This document shows, one piece after another, positions 1 through 9,050 of a DNA stretch of 64,000 nt (position 1 is the stretch's first letter; the number at the start of each line of letters is the position of its first letter). Origin of the DNA: Microbacterium bovistercoris. GTDB taxonomy: Bacteria; Actinomycetota; Actinomycetes; Actinomycetales; Microbacteriaceae. The stretch is from the NCBI RefSeq assembly GCF_003387575.1, contig NZ_QUAB01000048.1:1-64000 (forward strand). The letters run 5' to 3'. A program made the translations under genes and the position numbers. The notes beneath the pieces were generated by a model. The model ran no database searches and was not told the origin of the DNA. It worked only from the letters and a program-made list of their open reading frames with translations.

Positions 1-51
1 CGGCGCGCCGGCGCTCCGGCGCTCCGGCGCGGCGGCGCGGCAGCGCGCGGG

Positions 52-1332
52 TCAGGCCATCGCGGCCGCGGCGGCCTCATCTTCGCTCGTCGCCACCAGT
101 TGGCCGCAGGCCCCGTCGATCTCCTTGCCGCGGGTGTCGCGCAGGGTCGTCGGGATGCCGGCGTCGTTGAGCCTGCGCACGAACTCGTCCTGAACGTCCT
201 TCTCGGACGAGGTCCAGATCGAGCCGGGCGTCGGGTTCAGCGGGATCGGGTTCACGTGCACCCAGCCGCGACCGCGGGCGTTGAGCTTCTCTGCGAGGAG
301 GTCCGCGCGCCACGCGTGGTCGTTCATGTCCTTGATCAGCGCGTACTCGATCGAGACGCGGCGTCCGGTCTTCTCGAAGTACTCGCGTGCGGCGTCGAGC
401 GCCTCGTCGACCTTCCAGCGCGAGTTCACCGGGATCAGCTCGTCGCGCAGCTGGTCGTCCGGCGCATGCAGCGACAGGGCGAACGTCACCGGGATGTTCT
501 CATCGGACAGCTTGCGGATCGCCGGCACCAGGCCGACCGTCGACACGGTGATGCCGCGGGCACTCATGCCGAGACCCTCGGGCTGCGGCGCGACCATGGT
601 GCGCACGGCATCCATGACCCGCATGTAGTTGGCCAGCGGCTCACCCATGCCCATGAAGACGATGTTGGTGACGCGTTCGCCCTCGTGGCCCACCTTGCGC
701 GGGTCTCCGAGGCCACCCTCGGCGATCAGGCGGTTCGCGCGCACGATCTGATCGAGGATCTCGGCCGTCGACATGTTGCGGGTCAGCCCCGCCTGACCGG
801 TGGCGCAGAACGGGCAGTTCATGCCGCAGCCGGCCTGGCTCGACACGCACAGCGTGATGCGGCCCGGGTAGCGCATGAGCACCGACTCGACGAGCGCGCC
901 GTCGTGCAGGCGCCAGAGGAACTTGATCGTGTCGCCGCGGTCGGTCTCCAGGCGCCGCACCTCGGTGAGCAGCGGCGGCATCAGCGTGGTGACGAGCTCC
1001 TCGCGGCGCGCGGCCGGCAGGTCGGTCATCTCGGCCGGGTCGGACGTGTAGTGCGTGAAGTAGTGCGTCGCCAGCTGCTTGGCGCGGAACCCGGGCAGGC
1101 CCAGCTCCTTCACCTTCTCGATGCGCTCGGCGGGAGTGAAGTCGGCGAAATGCACCGGCGGCTTGCCGCGGCGCGGACTCGCGAACTGCAGCAGGGGCCG
1201 CCCCTCGGCATCCTTCTTCTGTGTCCAGCCCTCGGTCGCGGGGCGCACCTGCGGGGCGCTGGTCTCCCGGATCTTCCCCGGGGTGGACGCGGAAACGGGT
1301 CGCGTCTGGCGCGTGCGGGGAGATTCGGTCAT
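52..1332 (-). CDS. rlmN: 23S rRNA (adenine-C2)-methyltransferase RlmN
   Basis: Radical SAM enzyme that methylates C2 of A2503 in 23S rRNA and A37 of some tRNAs. The protein is 426 aa. The 4Fe-4S motif is the RlmN type, CGMNCPFC, with cysteines at about 169, 173 and 176, and a C-terminal GACGQL carries the second catalytic cysteine. The first 40 residues are a poorly conserved Ser/Thr/Arg-rich extension. The ATG at 1332 has no clear Shine-Dalgarno sequence, but TACCCT lies 7 nt upstream (1340-1345), which suits a leaderless transcript. It is divergent from the aldolase gene. Function is confident from family motifs. Confidence 0.95.
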   Translation of the reverse strand: MTESPRTRQTRPVSASTPGKIRETSAPQVRPATEGWTQKKDAEGRPLLQFASPRRGKPPVHFADFTPAERIEKVKELGLPGFRAKQLATHYFTHYTSDPAEMTDLPAARREELVTTLMPPLLTEVRRLETDRGDTIKFLWRLHDGALVESVLMRYPGRITLCVSSQAGCGMNCPFCATGQAGLTRNMSTAEILDQIVRANRLIAEGGLGDPRKVGHEGERVTNIVFMGMGEPLANYMRVMDAVRTMVAPQPEGLGMSARGITVSTVGLVPAIRKLSDENIPVTFALSLHAPDDQLRDELIPVNSRWKVDEALDAAREYFEKTGRRVSIEYALIKDMNDHAWRADLLAEKLNARGRGWVHVNPIPLNPTPGSIWTSSEKDVQDEFVRRLNDAGIPTTLRDTRGKEIDGACGQLVATSEDEAAAAAMA

Positions 1333-1428
1333 ACCCCCAAGGGTACGGGAGCCGCCCTGGGAAGGCCCGGGATGCCGCATCCGGATGCGGCAGAATCGAA
1401 GACGTACGCCGTCGATGAGGAGCCCCCG

Positions 1429-2070
1429 ATGACCGACCGCCTCACCCGCACCCGCTCCGCCGGAGTCCTGGCCGTGCTGCGCGCGCCCTCTCCCGAGGCC
1501 GCGATCGACGCCGCCGAGGCGATCATCCGCGGCGGTGTCACGGGGATCGAGGTCACCTACTCGACGCCGGACGCCCCGGCCGTGATCCGCGAGCTGATCG
1601 CCCGGCACGGCGATGCCGCCGTGATCGGCGCGGGAACCGTGACCACGGCTGCGCAGGCGGATGCCGCCGCCGAGGCCGGCGCCGAGTTCCTGGTGAGCCC
1701 CGGCACACTGCCCGATCTCACCCGCGCGATGCTCGGCACCGGACGCGTCGTGATGACCGGTGCACTCACGCCCACCGAGGTGATGTCGGCGCTCGAGCTC
1801 GGCGTCGACGTGGTGAAGATCTTCCCCGCCTCGCTCGGGGGCCCTTCCTACCTGGGTGCGCTGCGCGGTCCGTTCCCGGATGCTCCGCTCATGCCGACCG
1901 GCGGCGTGAACCCCGACAACCTCGCCGCCTGGTTCGCGGCAGGCGCCGTCGCCGTCGGCGCCGGCGGAGACCTGGCGAATGCGGCATCCGTCAAGGCCGG
2001 CGACTGGGCCGACCTCGAGGCGCGCGCCGCGCGGTTCTCCGCGGCGCTGGCCGCGGTCTCGGGCAGCTGA
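1429..2070 (+). CDS. eda: KDPG / 4-hydroxy-2-oxoglutarate aldolase
   Basis: Class I aldolase of the Entner-Doudoroff/hydroxyproline families: cleaves 2-keto-3-deoxy-6-phosphogluconate to pyruvate and glyceraldehyde 3-phosphate, or 4-hydroxy-2-oxoglutarate to pyruvate and glyoxylate. 213 aa, a normal length. Family residues are visible: GIEVT (Glu41), GAGTV, and the Schiff-base lysine Lys130 in VVKIFPAS, followed by the phosphate-binding PTGGV. The ATG at 1429 has GAGGAG 8 nt upstream. No kinase or dehydratase partner is adjacent, so the exact substrate is open. Eight bases separate it from the next gene. Confidence 0.9.
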   Translation: MTDRLTRTRSAGVLAVLRAPSPEAAIDAAEAIIRGGVTGIEVTYSTPDAPAVIRELIARHGDAAVIGAGTVTTAAQADAAAEAGAEFLVSPGTLPDLTRAMLGTGRVVMTGALTPTEVMSALELGVDVVKIFPASLGGPSYLGALRGPFPDAPLMPTGGVNPDNLAAWFAAGAVAVGAGGDLANAASVKAGDWADLEARAARFSAALAAVSGS

Positions 2071-2078
2071 GGCCGCGG

Positions 2079-2516
2079 ATGGACATCTGGATGTGGGTCG
2101 TCGGCCTGATCGTTCTCTTCTTCGTCGTCGGCTGGGCACTGAGGTCGATGCGGCCCTCGGTGCCCACCTCGCCGCCCGCCCCGGTCGCTGTGGACGCCCG
2201 TTCGGAGATCGACGCGCTCGTCGCATCCGGGAACAAGATCGCCGCGATCAAGCGCCTGCGCGAGTTGTCGCCGATGTCGCTGAAGGACGCGAAGGATCGC
2301 ATCGACGCCTGGGAGCCCGGCACCGTCGCGCCTCCGGCGACGACCGTCGCCGGACCGACGGCAGACCTGCCGGCAGAGGTCGCCGCTGAGATCGATCGAC
2401 TGCTCGCCGCGGACCAGCCGATCAGCGCGATCAAGTTCTACCGGGAACGGACCGGCACGACACTCGCAGACGCGAAGCGTGCGATCGACGAGTGGGCGCC
2501 GCGGTCCTCGTCGTGA
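2079..2516 (+). CDS. Membrane-anchored protein with two L7/L12 C-terminal-like repeats
   Basis: 145 aa. Residues 4-20 form one hydrophobic helix ([17 protein letters not shown]), followed by a Pro-rich linker. Two copies of a motif like the ribosomal protein L7/L12 C-terminal domain follow: [21 protein letters not shown] near 48-70 and [21 protein letters not shown] near 113-137. The real L7/L12 domain uses the same 'AIKxxRExTGLxLxEAKxxVD' helices to bind translation factors. Here they sit on a membrane protein, so the role is unknown. The start has GAGG 6 nt upstream and lies 8 nt after the aldolase stop, so co-transcription is likely. Confidence 0.8.
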   Translation: MDIWMWVVGLIVLFFVVGWALRSMRPSVPTSPPAPVAVDARSEIDALVASGNKIAAIKRLRELSPMSLKDAKDRIDAWEPGTVAPPATTVAGPTADLPAEVAAEIDRLLAADQPISAIKFYRERTGTTLADAKRAIDEWAPRSSS

Positions 2517-2534
2517 GCGACGGACCGCGCACTT

Positions 2535-2544
2535 TGGTATACCA
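2535..2544. promoter_or_regulatory. Palindrome TGGTATACCA, candidate operator
   Basis: A perfect 10-bp palindrome, TTTGGTATACCAGA in context, lies 47 bp upstream of the ankyrin gene in an otherwise GC-rich gap. Its form resembles GntR-family half-site palindromes, and TATACC could also serve as a -10 element. No regulator gene is adjacent, so this rests on sequence form only. Confidence 0.3.
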
Positions 2545-2590
2545 GAAGGATGCCGGTGAGCGCCGGCCCCGCGCACCTCAGGAGACTCCC

Positions 2591-3181
2591 ATGTCCGCAG
2601 CATCCGACCTTCTCGCCGCCGCATCCGCCGGTGACGCCACAGCCGTCCGCACCGCTCTCGATGCCGGCGCCGACATCGAGACCCGCGGACCCGGCGGCAT
2701 GACGCCGCTCATCATCGCGACCAAGGCGAACCACGTCGAGGCCGCGCGCGTGCTCATCGAGGCCGGAGCACACGTGAACGCGAAGGACGACATCCAGGAC
2801 TCGGCGTACCTCTACGCCGGCGCTCGCGGACACGACGAGATCCTGCGCCTGACCCTCGACCACGGCGCCGACCTGAAGAGCACGAACCGCTACGGCGGCA
2901 CCGCCCTGATCCCGGCATCCGAGCGCGGACTCATCCCGACCATCGAGATCCTGCTCGAGGCGGGCGTCGACCCCAACCACATCAACCGGCTGAACTGGAC
3001 CGCCCTGCATGAGGCGATCGAGCTCGGCGACGGATCCGACCACTACGCCGAGGTCGTGCGCGTGCTCATCGAGGGCGGCTCCGACCTGAGCATCCGCGAC
3101 GGCAACGGGGATCTGCCCCGCCAGATGGCGGCGCAGCGCGGCTACGACAACATCGTCGCCGTCATCGACGCCGCCGGATGA
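2591..3181 (+). CDS. Ankyrin repeat protein
   Basis: 196 aa made almost entirely of about five ankyrin repeats, recognisable from GGMTPLIIATKANHVEAARVLIEAGA, the partial repeats around 'SAYLYAGARGHDEILRLTLDHGAD' and 'TALHEAIELGD', and 'GNGDLPRQMAAQRGYDNIVAVID' at the end. No signal peptide or membrane segment is seen, so it is likely a cytoplasmic protein-interaction scaffold. The ATG follows AGGAGACTCCC. The stop overlaps the start of the next gene (ATGATGA), so the pair is translationally coupled. The partner is unknown. Confidence 0.88.
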   Translation: MSAASDLLAAASAGDATAVRTALDAGADIETRGPGGMTPLIIATKANHVEAARVLIEAGAHVNAKDDIQDSAYLYAGARGHDEILRLTLDHGADLKSTNRYGGTALIPASERGLIPTIEILLEAGVDPNHINRLNWTALHEAIELGDGSDHYAEVVRVLIEGGSDLSIRDGNGDLPRQMAAQRGYDNIVAVIDAAG

Positions 3182-3909
3182 TGGAACTCGCCCCGCTCGT
3201 CTGGGGGCTGCTCGCAGTCGCGGCCCTGATCGCAGGGCTGGGCAAGACCGCTGTGCCCGGGGCCGCGACCGTCTCGGTCGTGCTGCTGGCCTCGGTGCTG
3301 CCCGCGCGCACTTCGACGGCCGCCATGCTGCTGCTGTTCATGGTCGGCGACGTGTTCGCACTGATCGCCTACCGACGGCACGCGCACTGGCCGACGCTGC
3401 TGCGACTCGCGCCTGCCGTGGTCGTGGGCCTGCTCGCGGGGTTCCTGTTCCTGATGGTGGCGGGCGATGCGACGGTGCGGCGCGCGATCGGCGTCATCCT
3501 GCTGCTCATGATCGCCGTCACGCTGTGGCGCCGCCGACACACCGACGAGAAGCCGGCAGGACCGCTGCTCGGCCTCTCGTACGGCGGGCTCGCCGGGTTC
3601 ACGACGATGGTCGCGAACGCCGGCGGTCCGGTGATGTCGATGTACTTCCTGGCCACGCGAACGCCCGTCCAGGTGTTCCTCGGCACGTCGGCCTGGTTCT
3701 TCGCGATCGTGAACGCGATGAAGGTGCCGTTCCTCGCCGGGCTCGGACTGTTCACGCCTCAGGTGCTGCTGATGGACCTCGTGCTCGCGCCGCTGGTCGT
3801 CGTCGGCGCGCTCGCCGGCATCGCACTCGCGAAGCGGATGCCACAGCAGCTGTTCGACCGCATCGTGATCGGGTTCACCGTGCTCGGTGCCGTGTACCTG
3901 CTGTTCTGA
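3178..3909 (+). CDS. TauE/SafE family membrane transporter
   Basis: 243 aa, about eight hydrophobic segments, with the two-repeat layout of the TauE/SafE (sulfite exporter/anion permease) family. The motif GLAGFTTMVANAGGPVMSMYFL, the hallmark of the second repeat, is clear. Proposed role is export or uptake of sulfite, sulfoacetate or another small organosulfur anion across the cytoplasmic membrane; the substrate cannot be read from sequence. Either the ATG at 3178 or that at 3181 could start it; both overlap the ankyrin stop. Confidence 0.88.
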   Translation: MMELAPLVWGLLAVAALIAGLGKTAVPGAATVSVVLLASVLPARTSTAAMLLLFMVGDVFALIAYRRHAHWPTLLRLAPAVVVGLLAGFLFLMVAGDATVRRAIGVILLLMIAVTLWRRRHTDEKPAGPLLGLSYGGLAGFTTMVANAGGPVMSMYFLATRTPVQVFLGTSAWFFAIVNAMKVPFLAGLGLFTPQVLLMDLVLAPLVVVGALAGIALAKRMPQQLFDRIVIGFTVLGAVYLLF

Positions 3910-3953
3910 CCCTGCGCGACGCGACGCCGCGACGCGACGCGACGCCGACGGAT

Positions 3954-4021
3954 GGCGGACGATTCTGCGGGTGGCGGACGATCTCTTCGCGAGTCGTCCG
4001 CCACATGCAGAATGATCCGCC
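3954..4021. terminator. Nested palindrome between convergent genes
   Basis: The inner stem GTGGCGGACGA (3971-3981) pairs perfectly with 3994-4004. It continues as CTC/GAG around a 5-nt loop. An outer pair, GGCGGACGATTCTGC (3954-3968) with 4007-4021, matches at 13 of 15 positions. It sits between the plus-strand permease and the minus-strand dehydrogenase, so a bidirectional terminator or a REP-like element is likely. Confidence 0.6.
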
Positions 4022-4057
4022 ACCTGCAAGGAGGGGCGGCGGAACGGTGCCCGCGAC

Positions 4058-4888
4058 TCAGTCCAGGAAGATGTCCGGGAACAGCGCGTCGTCGGGGGTG
4101 CCCGGCACCGCGGCGTAGCCGGAGAAGTCGGTGACTCCGGCCTCTTCGAGCACGTCCTCGACGATGAGCGTCTGCCCCGTGCGCTGCGCGGACGGCGAGG
4201 TGATCACCGCGTATGCGGCATCCGCGTAGATCTCCGGCGTCCGGCTGACCTTCATCATGCGGTCGCCGCCGAGGGCGAACTGCACGGCGGCGGTCGCGAT
4301 GGTGGTGCGCGGCCAGAGCGTGTTGGCCGCGATCCCGGCATCCGCGAATTCCGCCGCGAGGCCGAGGGTCGCCATCGTCATGCCGTACTTCGCCATCGTG
4401 TAGCCGGTGTGCGCACCGAGCCAGCGGGGCGAGAGGTTCAGCGGCGGCGAGAGCGACAGGATGTGCGGATTCGCCGACTCGCGCAGCACCGGCACGGCGG
4501 CGCGAGAGAGCATGAACGTGCCGCGCACGTTCACGTCCTGCATGAGGTCGTACTTCTTCGCTGCGAGGTCGAGCGAGCCGGACAGGTCGATCACGCTGGC
4601 GTTGTTCACGACGATGTCGATGCCGCCGAACTCACCCGCCGTCTTCAGCACCGCCTCGGTGATGTCGTCGTCGATGCGCACGTCGCCGACGATCGGCAGC
4701 GCCTGGCCGCCCGCCGCACGGATCTGCTCGGCGGCGCTGTGCACCGTGCCCTCGAGCTTCGGATGCGGGGTGTCGGTCTTGGCCATCAGGGCGATGTTCG
4801 CGCCGTCGGCCGCCGCCCGCAGGGCGATCGCGAGGCCGATGCCGCGGCTGCCGCCGGACATCAGGATGGTCTTGCCTGCGAGGCTCAT
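4058..4888 (-). CDS. SDR family oxidoreductase (HSDL2-like)
   Basis: 276 aa classical/extended short-chain dehydrogenase. The Rossmann motif SGGSRGIGLAIALR sits at the N-terminus, NNAS in the middle, and the catalytic YTMAK near 155-160. The 'MAKTDTPHPKLEGTVHSAAEQI' segment and overall pattern resemble the N-terminal domain of hydroxysteroid dehydrogenase-like protein 2, whose substrate is unsettled. An ATG at 4912 overlaps the upstream stop, but the ATG at 4888 has AAGGAG 8 nt upstream and is preferred. It is co-transcribed with the SDR upstream; together they look like fatty-acyl or alcohol oxidation enzymes. Confidence 0.88.
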   Translation of the reverse strand: MSLAGKTILMSGGSRGIGLAIALRAAADGANIALMAKTDTPHPKLEGTVHSAAEQIRAAGGQALPIVGDVRIDDDITEAVLKTAGEFGGIDIVVNNASVIDLSGSLDLAAKKYDLMQDVNVRGTFMLSRAAVPVLRESANPHILSLSPPLNLSPRWLGAHTGYTMAKYGMTMATLGLAAEFADAGIAANTLWPRTTIATAAVQFALGGDRMMKVSRTPEIYADAAYAVITSPSAQRTGQTLIVEDVLEEAGVTDFSGYAAVPGTPDDALFPDIFLD

Positions 4889-4908
4889 GGATGCTCCTTG
4901 GTCGTGGG

Positions 4909-5664
4909 TCATTTCGGCGCCATGCGGATGGCGCCGTCGAGTCGGATGGTCTCGCCGTTCAGGTAGCCGTTCTCGACGATGTGCTGCACGAGTGCGGCGT
5001 ACTCGTCGGGCCTGCCGAGGCGGGAGGGGTACGGGACCTGCTGGCCGAGCGACTCCTGCGCAGCCTCGGGCAGGCCGGCGAGCATGGGCGTCTCCATGAT
5101 GCCGGGGGCGATCGTGCAGACCCGGATGCCGTATCGCGCGAGCTCTCGGGCGATCGGCAGCGTCATCGCGTGCACCCCGCCCTTCGAGGCGGAGTAGGCC
5201 GGCTGGCCGATCTGCCCGTCGAAGGCCGCGACGCTCGCGGTGCTGACGATCACGCCGCGGTCGCCGCCCTCGGCCGGTTCGGTCTGCGCCATGACAGCGG
5301 CCGCCTGCGAGATGACGTTGAAGGTTCCGACGAGGTTGATCCGGATGATCCGCTCGAACGCTGCCAGGTCGGCGGGGTTGCCTTCGCGGTCGAGCACCTT
5401 CGCCGGCGGGGCGATGCCGGCGCAGTTGACGACGATGCGCAGCGGGTCGAGCGACTCGGCGACGGCGGCGCGCACCTGGTCGACGTCGGTGACGTCGGCG
5501 GGAGCGAAGAATCCGCCGAGCTCGGCGGCGATCTCGGCGCCGGCCGAGTTCGGCAGGTCGACGATCGTCACCTGGGCGCCCGCGGCGGCGAGCCGGCGGG
5601 CCGTGGCGAGTCCGAGTCCGCTGGCGCCGCCCGTGACGAGGGCGCCGGCTCCGCTGATCTGCAT
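4909..5664 (-). CDS. SDR family 3-hydroxyacyl-CoA dehydrogenase-like protein (HSD10 type)
   Basis: 251 aa NAD-dependent short-chain dehydrogenase. It carries [12 protein letters not shown] for the cofactor, D at the end of beta 2 (VDLP, NAD preference), NCAGIAPP, and the catalytic YSASK. The segment '[39 protein letters not shown]' at the C-terminus is characteristic of type II 3-hydroxyacyl-CoA dehydrogenase (HSD17B10). It likely acts in beta-oxidation of branched or straight acyl-CoA. The start at 5664 has GAAGGAG at good distance. The stop is within a few bases of the next gene, so the two form an operon. Confidence 0.9.
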   Translation of the reverse strand: MQISGAGALVTGGASGLGLATARRLAAAGAQVTIVDLPNSAGAEIAAELGGFFAPADVTDVDQVRAAVAESLDPLRIVVNCAGIAPPAKVLDREGNPADLAAFERIIRINLVGTFNVISQAAAVMAQTEPAEGGDRGVIVSTASVAAFDGQIGQPAYSASKGGVHAMTLPIARELARYGIRVCTIAPGIMETPMLAGLPEAAQESLGQQVPYPSRLGRPDEYAALVQHIVENGYLNGETIRLDGAIRMAPK

Positions 5665-5773
5665 CGTGTTCTCCTTCGAACGTTCACGCTGGCGAGAGAC
5701 TGAGTCCCAGCATAAGTGAATCTGAGTACTGCCGCGAGGAACCCGTCGATGCGAGCCTACGGCAGGCCGTTCC

Positions 5774-6511
5774 TCACGTCGCGTTCCACAGGTCGCGGTA
5801 GTAGGCCAGGCGCTCCCGGTCGGGCTCGACGCCGTACGCCTCGATGAGCGCATCCTCCCAGCCTGGCCCGTAGTTCCACTCGGTGCTCATCGACGCGACG
5901 GCGATGTCGGCCCAGCGATCGGCGGTGCCGAGAGCGGCGAGATCGACGTGGGCGAGCACCCGGCCGTCGTCGCCGATCAGCGTGTTCGGGCAGCAGGCGT
6001 CGGCGTGGCACACCACGAGCCTCTCGACCGGCGGTGCCTCGCGCAGGTGCTCCGGCACCCGGATGCCGCGGCCCGCGGCGTTCGCTATCCGCGACGGAAC
6101 GCCCCAGTCCCAGGGGCACTCCGAGGCCGGGAGCCGGTCGTGCAGCATCCGCAGCCCTTCGCCGACCGCGCGCACCGCGACCGCGGGCTCGGCGACCCAG
6201 CGCGGCGCCACCGCGCTCTCGCCGTCGATCGCCGCTGTCACGAGCCATTCGTGCGTGTCGTCGTCACCCTGGTCGAGCACCCGCGGCACGCGGATGAACC
6301 GGCCGGCCCACGTCATCCGCTCGGCCTCGTCGCGCAGGCTGGTCTCGGCGTTGCGCGGACCCCACTTGATGAAGAAGACGTCTCCGGCCGCGGGCGTCGC
6401 CCGGAAGGTCAGCCCCCCGATGTCGTTCAGCCAGACGCATTCCAGCGCGGCGCCGTGGGCGAGGTCGCGCACGCGATCGGGGACGGCTACGGGGTCGGCG
6501 GGGATGGTCAT
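5774..6511 (-). CDS. APH(3')-like phosphotransferase
   Basis: 245 aa kinase of the aminoglycoside 3'-phosphotransferase fold. It has the catalytic loop [10 protein letters not shown] (where the usual HGD is HAD) and the metal/ATP segment [16 protein letters not shown], very like APH(3') enzymes (GLADRYxDIAL). Lys in FFIKWG would bind ATP. The replacement of G by A in the HxD loop is seen in members of the family. Whether it confers aminoglycoside resistance cannot be judged; many chromosomal members act on unknown metabolites. The ATG at 6511 has GAGGAT upstream. It stands alone. Confidence 0.85.
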   Translation of the reverse strand: MTIPADPVAVPDRVRDLAHGAALECVWLNDIGGLTFRATPAAGDVFFIKWGPRNAETSLRDEAERMTWAGRFIRVPRVLDQGDDDTHEWLVTAAIDGESAVAPRWVAEPAVAVRAVGEGLRMLHDRLPASECPWDWGVPSRIANAAGRGIRVPEHLREAPPVERLVVCHADACCPNTLIGDDGRVLAHVDLAALGTADRWADIAVASMSTEWNYGPGWEDALIEAYGVEPDRERLAYYRDLWNAT

Positions 6512-6560
6512 GGATACATCCTCGCCGAGTGCCGCCCCTTCGTCTCCTCACCGGCGCTCC

Positions 6561-6616
6561 TCGCTCAGGGTCCGGTACGCACGTCCGGACCCTGAGCGAG
6601 CGCAGCGAGACGAAGG
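6561..6616. repeat. 15-bp perfect hairpin plus dispersed 26-bp repeat
   Basis: TCGCTCAGGGTCCGG (6561-6575) pairs perfectly with 6585-6599 around a 9-nt loop. The right arm runs into a 26-bp core (6591-6616) that begins CCTGAGCGAGCG and ends GCGAGACGAAGG. The same core occurs with one mismatch and opposite orientation at 29233-29258. Both copies are just beyond the stop of a minus-strand gene (DyP, hemB), so terminator function is plausible. Confidence 0.7.
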
Positions 6617-6620
6617 GCGC

Positions 6621-7826
6621 TCAGGAACCCAGTAGTGTCTCCCCGATGTACCCGCCCACTGCACAGCCGGGCGGTACAGCGAACACGGCGGAGCCGATCG
6701 GCGTCGTCCACTCGTTCAGCAGGTCGAGCTGGTCCAGCCGACGCTGCATCGGCGTGAACTGCTTCTCCACGTCGGCCTGGAAGGCCACGAAGATCAGCCC
6801 CGACTCCGAGACGCCCTCTCCGTCGGGATGCTCGTCGTAGTTGTACGCGCGCCGGAAGATGCGCTCGCCGTCCTCGCCGCGGGCACGGCGGATGTGCGCG
6901 AAGGCGGGGATGACCGGGAATCCGATCGAGGTGGTCGCCTCGAAGTCCGGTTCGTCGAACTCCTCCGACCCGGTCAGCGGCGCGCCGTTCGCGAGCGTGC
7001 GGCCCACAGACGACTCCCGTCCCCCGCGGTCCAGCCGGTCCCACTTGTCCAGATCCATCCGGATGCGGCGGATCACGACGCCCGTCCCGCCGGCCATCCA
7101 TCCGTCGTCCGACCAGACCACCCGGTCGAAGTCCCTGGTGCCGGGCTCGGGATTCGCGGTGCCGTCGACCTGCCCGAACAGGTTGCGCATCGTCGTGCCG
7201 GGGCGCTCGGTGCCGTAGGCGCGGCGGAACCCGCGCTGCGTCCAGCGCAGGGCGGCGAAGCCGCGCGCATCCTTCAGCAGCATGCGCACGGCGTGCGCGA
7301 CGGTCAGCGGGTCGTCGCCTGCGACCTGGATGAGCAGATCGCCGTCGGACAGCTCGGGTTGCAGCCGGTCGATGCCGAACACCGGCAGCGGCGCGAGCCA
7401 GGCCGGAGCCGCACCCGCCGCCCTCGCCACGAAGCCGGGGCCGAAGCCGAACGTCACCGTGAGGCGCGCCGGCGCCCCCGCCAGTTCGGGCTCGGAGTCG
7501 GCGAGCGCCGGTTTCCCCTGGGTGAGCCGCGCGGCGTCGTCGGTGAGGATGCGCATCAGCCGGACCAGCGCCTCGCGCTCCACCCCGTCGTGCAGGTCGA
7601 GCCCGAGGAACACGCCGTGCGCCTGCGCGGCGGTGTCGATCCCGGCCTGATGCACACCGTGGAAGGGCACCATCTGCTCGCCGTTCATGGGCGGCGCCGC
7701 AGCGTCGGCCGCGGCATCCGCCCTGTTCATCATCAGATCCGCACCGACCGCGGCGGCGGCGCCGAGCCCGGCGACGGCTCCTCCGATCAGGAGCTGCCGC
7801 CGGGTGGCGCCGGTGCGATCACTCAC
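6621..7826 (-). CDS. Tat-exported DyP-type heme peroxidase
   Basis: 401 aa dye-decolorising peroxidase, class of EfeB/DtpA. The N-terminal Tat signal (TRRQLLIGGAVAG) indicates folded, heme-loaded export. The family GXXDG motif is GQVDG (about 218-222), where the Asp is catalytic, and AHIRR near 318 should supply the proximal heme His. It is last in an operon with PCuAC and CopC. In Streptomyces lividans DtpA lies with such copper chaperones and serves extracellular copper trafficking, and the same context here suggests that role rather than EfeUOB iron uptake. The GTG start has GAGGAGG upstream and overlaps the preceding gene by 8 bp. Confidence 0.92.
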   Translation of the reverse strand: MSDRTGATRRQLLIGGAVAGLGAAAAVGADLMMNRADAAADAAAPPMNGEQMVPFHGVHQAGIDTAAQAHGVFLGLDLHDGVEREALVRLMRILTDDAARLTQGKPALADSEPELAGAPARLTVTFGFGPGFVARAAGAAPAWLAPLPVFGIDRLQPELSDGDLLIQVAGDDPLTVAHAVRMLLKDARGFAALRWTQRGFRRAYGTERPGTTMRNLFGQVDGTANPEPGTRDFDRVVWSDDGWMAGGTGVVIRRIRMDLDKWDRLDRGGRESSVGRTLANGAPLTGSEEFDEPDFEATTSIGFPVIPAFAHIRRARGEDGERIFRRAYNYDEHPDGEGVSESGLIFVAFQADVEKQFTPMQRRLDQLDLLNEWTTPIGSAVFAVPPGCAVGGYIGETLLGS

Positions 7827-8322
7827 CGCCCTCCTCGTAATTCTCGTTCGCGCCGGAGTAGTCCTTCACCGGGGCCGTGAACTCGTAGGTCGAATCGTCC
7901 GAGAACGTGAGCGTGACCGTCACCTCGTCGCCGGCCTTCAGCGGGGCGGTGAGTCCCATCAGCATGATGTGGTCGCCGCCCGGCTCGAGCACCGCCTTCG
8001 CGTCGTGCGCGAGCGGCAGCCCGCCCTCGATCGGGCGCATGGTCATCTCGCCGGCGTCGTTCTGCACGGTCTCGTGCAGCTCGGTCATCTCGGCCGCCTC
8101 GGTCTGCGCCGAGACAACGGTGGTGTCGTCGCCGCCCTTGTTGACGAGCGTGCCGAACACGGCGGTCATGCCGTCGTCGGCGGCCTTGGCCCACGCGTCC
8201 TCGATCGTGACCGTCTGGCCTGCGGTGCCTGCTGCCGGCTCGTCGGTGCCGGCCGCCGCGCAGCCGGTCAGCAGCAGGAAGGAGGCGGCGAGGAGGGCAC
8301 TGAAACGGATGCTGGTCTTCAT
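7819..8322 (-). CDS. PCuAC copper chaperone lipoprotein
   Basis: 167 aa. Signal peptide with lipobox LLLTGC, so lipid-anchored outside the membrane. The PCuAC domain (DUF461) follows: TVTIEDAWAKAADDGMTAVFGTLVN, a Met/His copper site spread over 'MTELHETV', 'MTMRPI' and the hallmark GGDHIMLMGL. Such proteins carry Cu(I) to cytochrome oxidase or, in actinobacteria (ECuC), to extracellular copper enzymes. The inner ATG at 8322 is chosen because GAAAGG precedes it; an ATG at 8337 lacks one. It overlaps the DyP gene downstream and follows copC by 11 bp. Confidence 0.93.
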   Translation of the reverse strand: MKTSIRFSALLAASFLLLTGCAAAGTDEPAAGTAGQTVTIEDAWAKAADDGMTAVFGTLVNKGGDDTTVVSAQTEAAEMTELHETVQNDAGEMTMRPIEGGLPLAHDAKAVLEPGGDHIMLMGLTAPLKAGDEVTVTLTFSDDSTYEFTAPVKDYSGANENYEEGGE

Positions 8323-8333
8323 GGTGATGCCTT

Positions 8334-8930
8334 TCACAGTTCTTCTGCCGCGCCGATGGAGGCGGCTGCCTTCTTCCTGCGCCGGATGACGAGGTAGAGC
8401 ACGTAGGCCGCGGCGGCGATCACCGCTCCGCCCACGCCGATGAGGAGAGCGCGCGGCGGGCCGGCGGCCGCACCCTCGTCCTGCGCGTCGACCACGGCGG
8501 GCGACGGGCTGGCGGATGCCGGAGAATCGGTCGTCATCGGCTTCGCGTCGCCGATCGTGAACGGGATGACACCGGCGATCGGGTGCCCGTCCTCGGAGAC
8601 GACCTGCCAGCGCACCTGGTAGCCCGCCTCAGGCATCCCATCGGCGAGCGGGACCGTGACGGTCTCGCCGTTCACGACGATGTCGCCGTCGATCCAGTCC
8701 TTGCCGGACTGGTCGACGACGACGGCGCGCGCACCGGCGTCCGAGTCGTCCAGCACGAGCAACTCGCCGGAGAACACCATGGTCACCTCCTTCGGCGGCG
8801 CGTCGAGGCGCGCGTCTGCGGCCGGATCACTGGAGATGAGTTCGTCGTGCGCGGATGCGGGGACTGCGGTCGCGAGGATCACGAGGGCGGCGGCCGCCAC
8901 CCCCGCCGCGAGAGTGCGGATGGGAGACAT
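8334..8930 (-). CDS. copC: CopC domain copper-resistance/uptake protein with C-terminal membrane anchor
   Basis: 198 aa. Sec signal peptide ending ASA|HDELISSDP: the mature N-terminal His is the Cu(II) ligand of CopC (the histidine brace). A CopC domain (EVTMVFSGELL...SEDGHPIAGVIPFTI, with the second Cu-binding His in DGHP) follows, then an Ala/Ser/Pro linker and one C-terminal helix (ALLIGVGGAVIAAAAYVLYLV) with a basic tail. It differs from the common actinobacterial CopCD fusion since no CopD domain is attached. It is co-transcribed with the PCuAC and DyP genes, presumably in extracytoplasmic copper handling. Confidence 0.93.
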   Translation of the reverse strand: MSPIRTLAAGVAAAALVILATAVPASAHDELISSDPAADARLDAPPKEVTMVFSGELLVLDDSDAGARAVVVDQSGKDWIDGDIVVNGETVTVPLADGMPEAGYQVRWQVVSEDGHPIAGVIPFTIGDAKPMTTDSPASASPSPAVVDAQDEGAAAGPPRALLIGVGGAVIAAAAYVLYLVIRRRKKAAASIGAAEEL

Positions 8931-9050
8931 GGAGAAAGACCTCTCGTCGGGCGTCGTCGTACGACGCCGAACGTGCATACGGAAGCGCCGGGCGCGCAGA
9001 GGCGCCCGCGCGGAGATCACCGGCAGGCCGAGTACGGCCGCCGGCGCGAG

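Noticed and set aside
1-51. Short GC-only direct repeats (CCGGCGCT) at the window edge
   Set aside because: Low-complexity sequence past the rlmN stop; too short to call an element without the sequence to its left.
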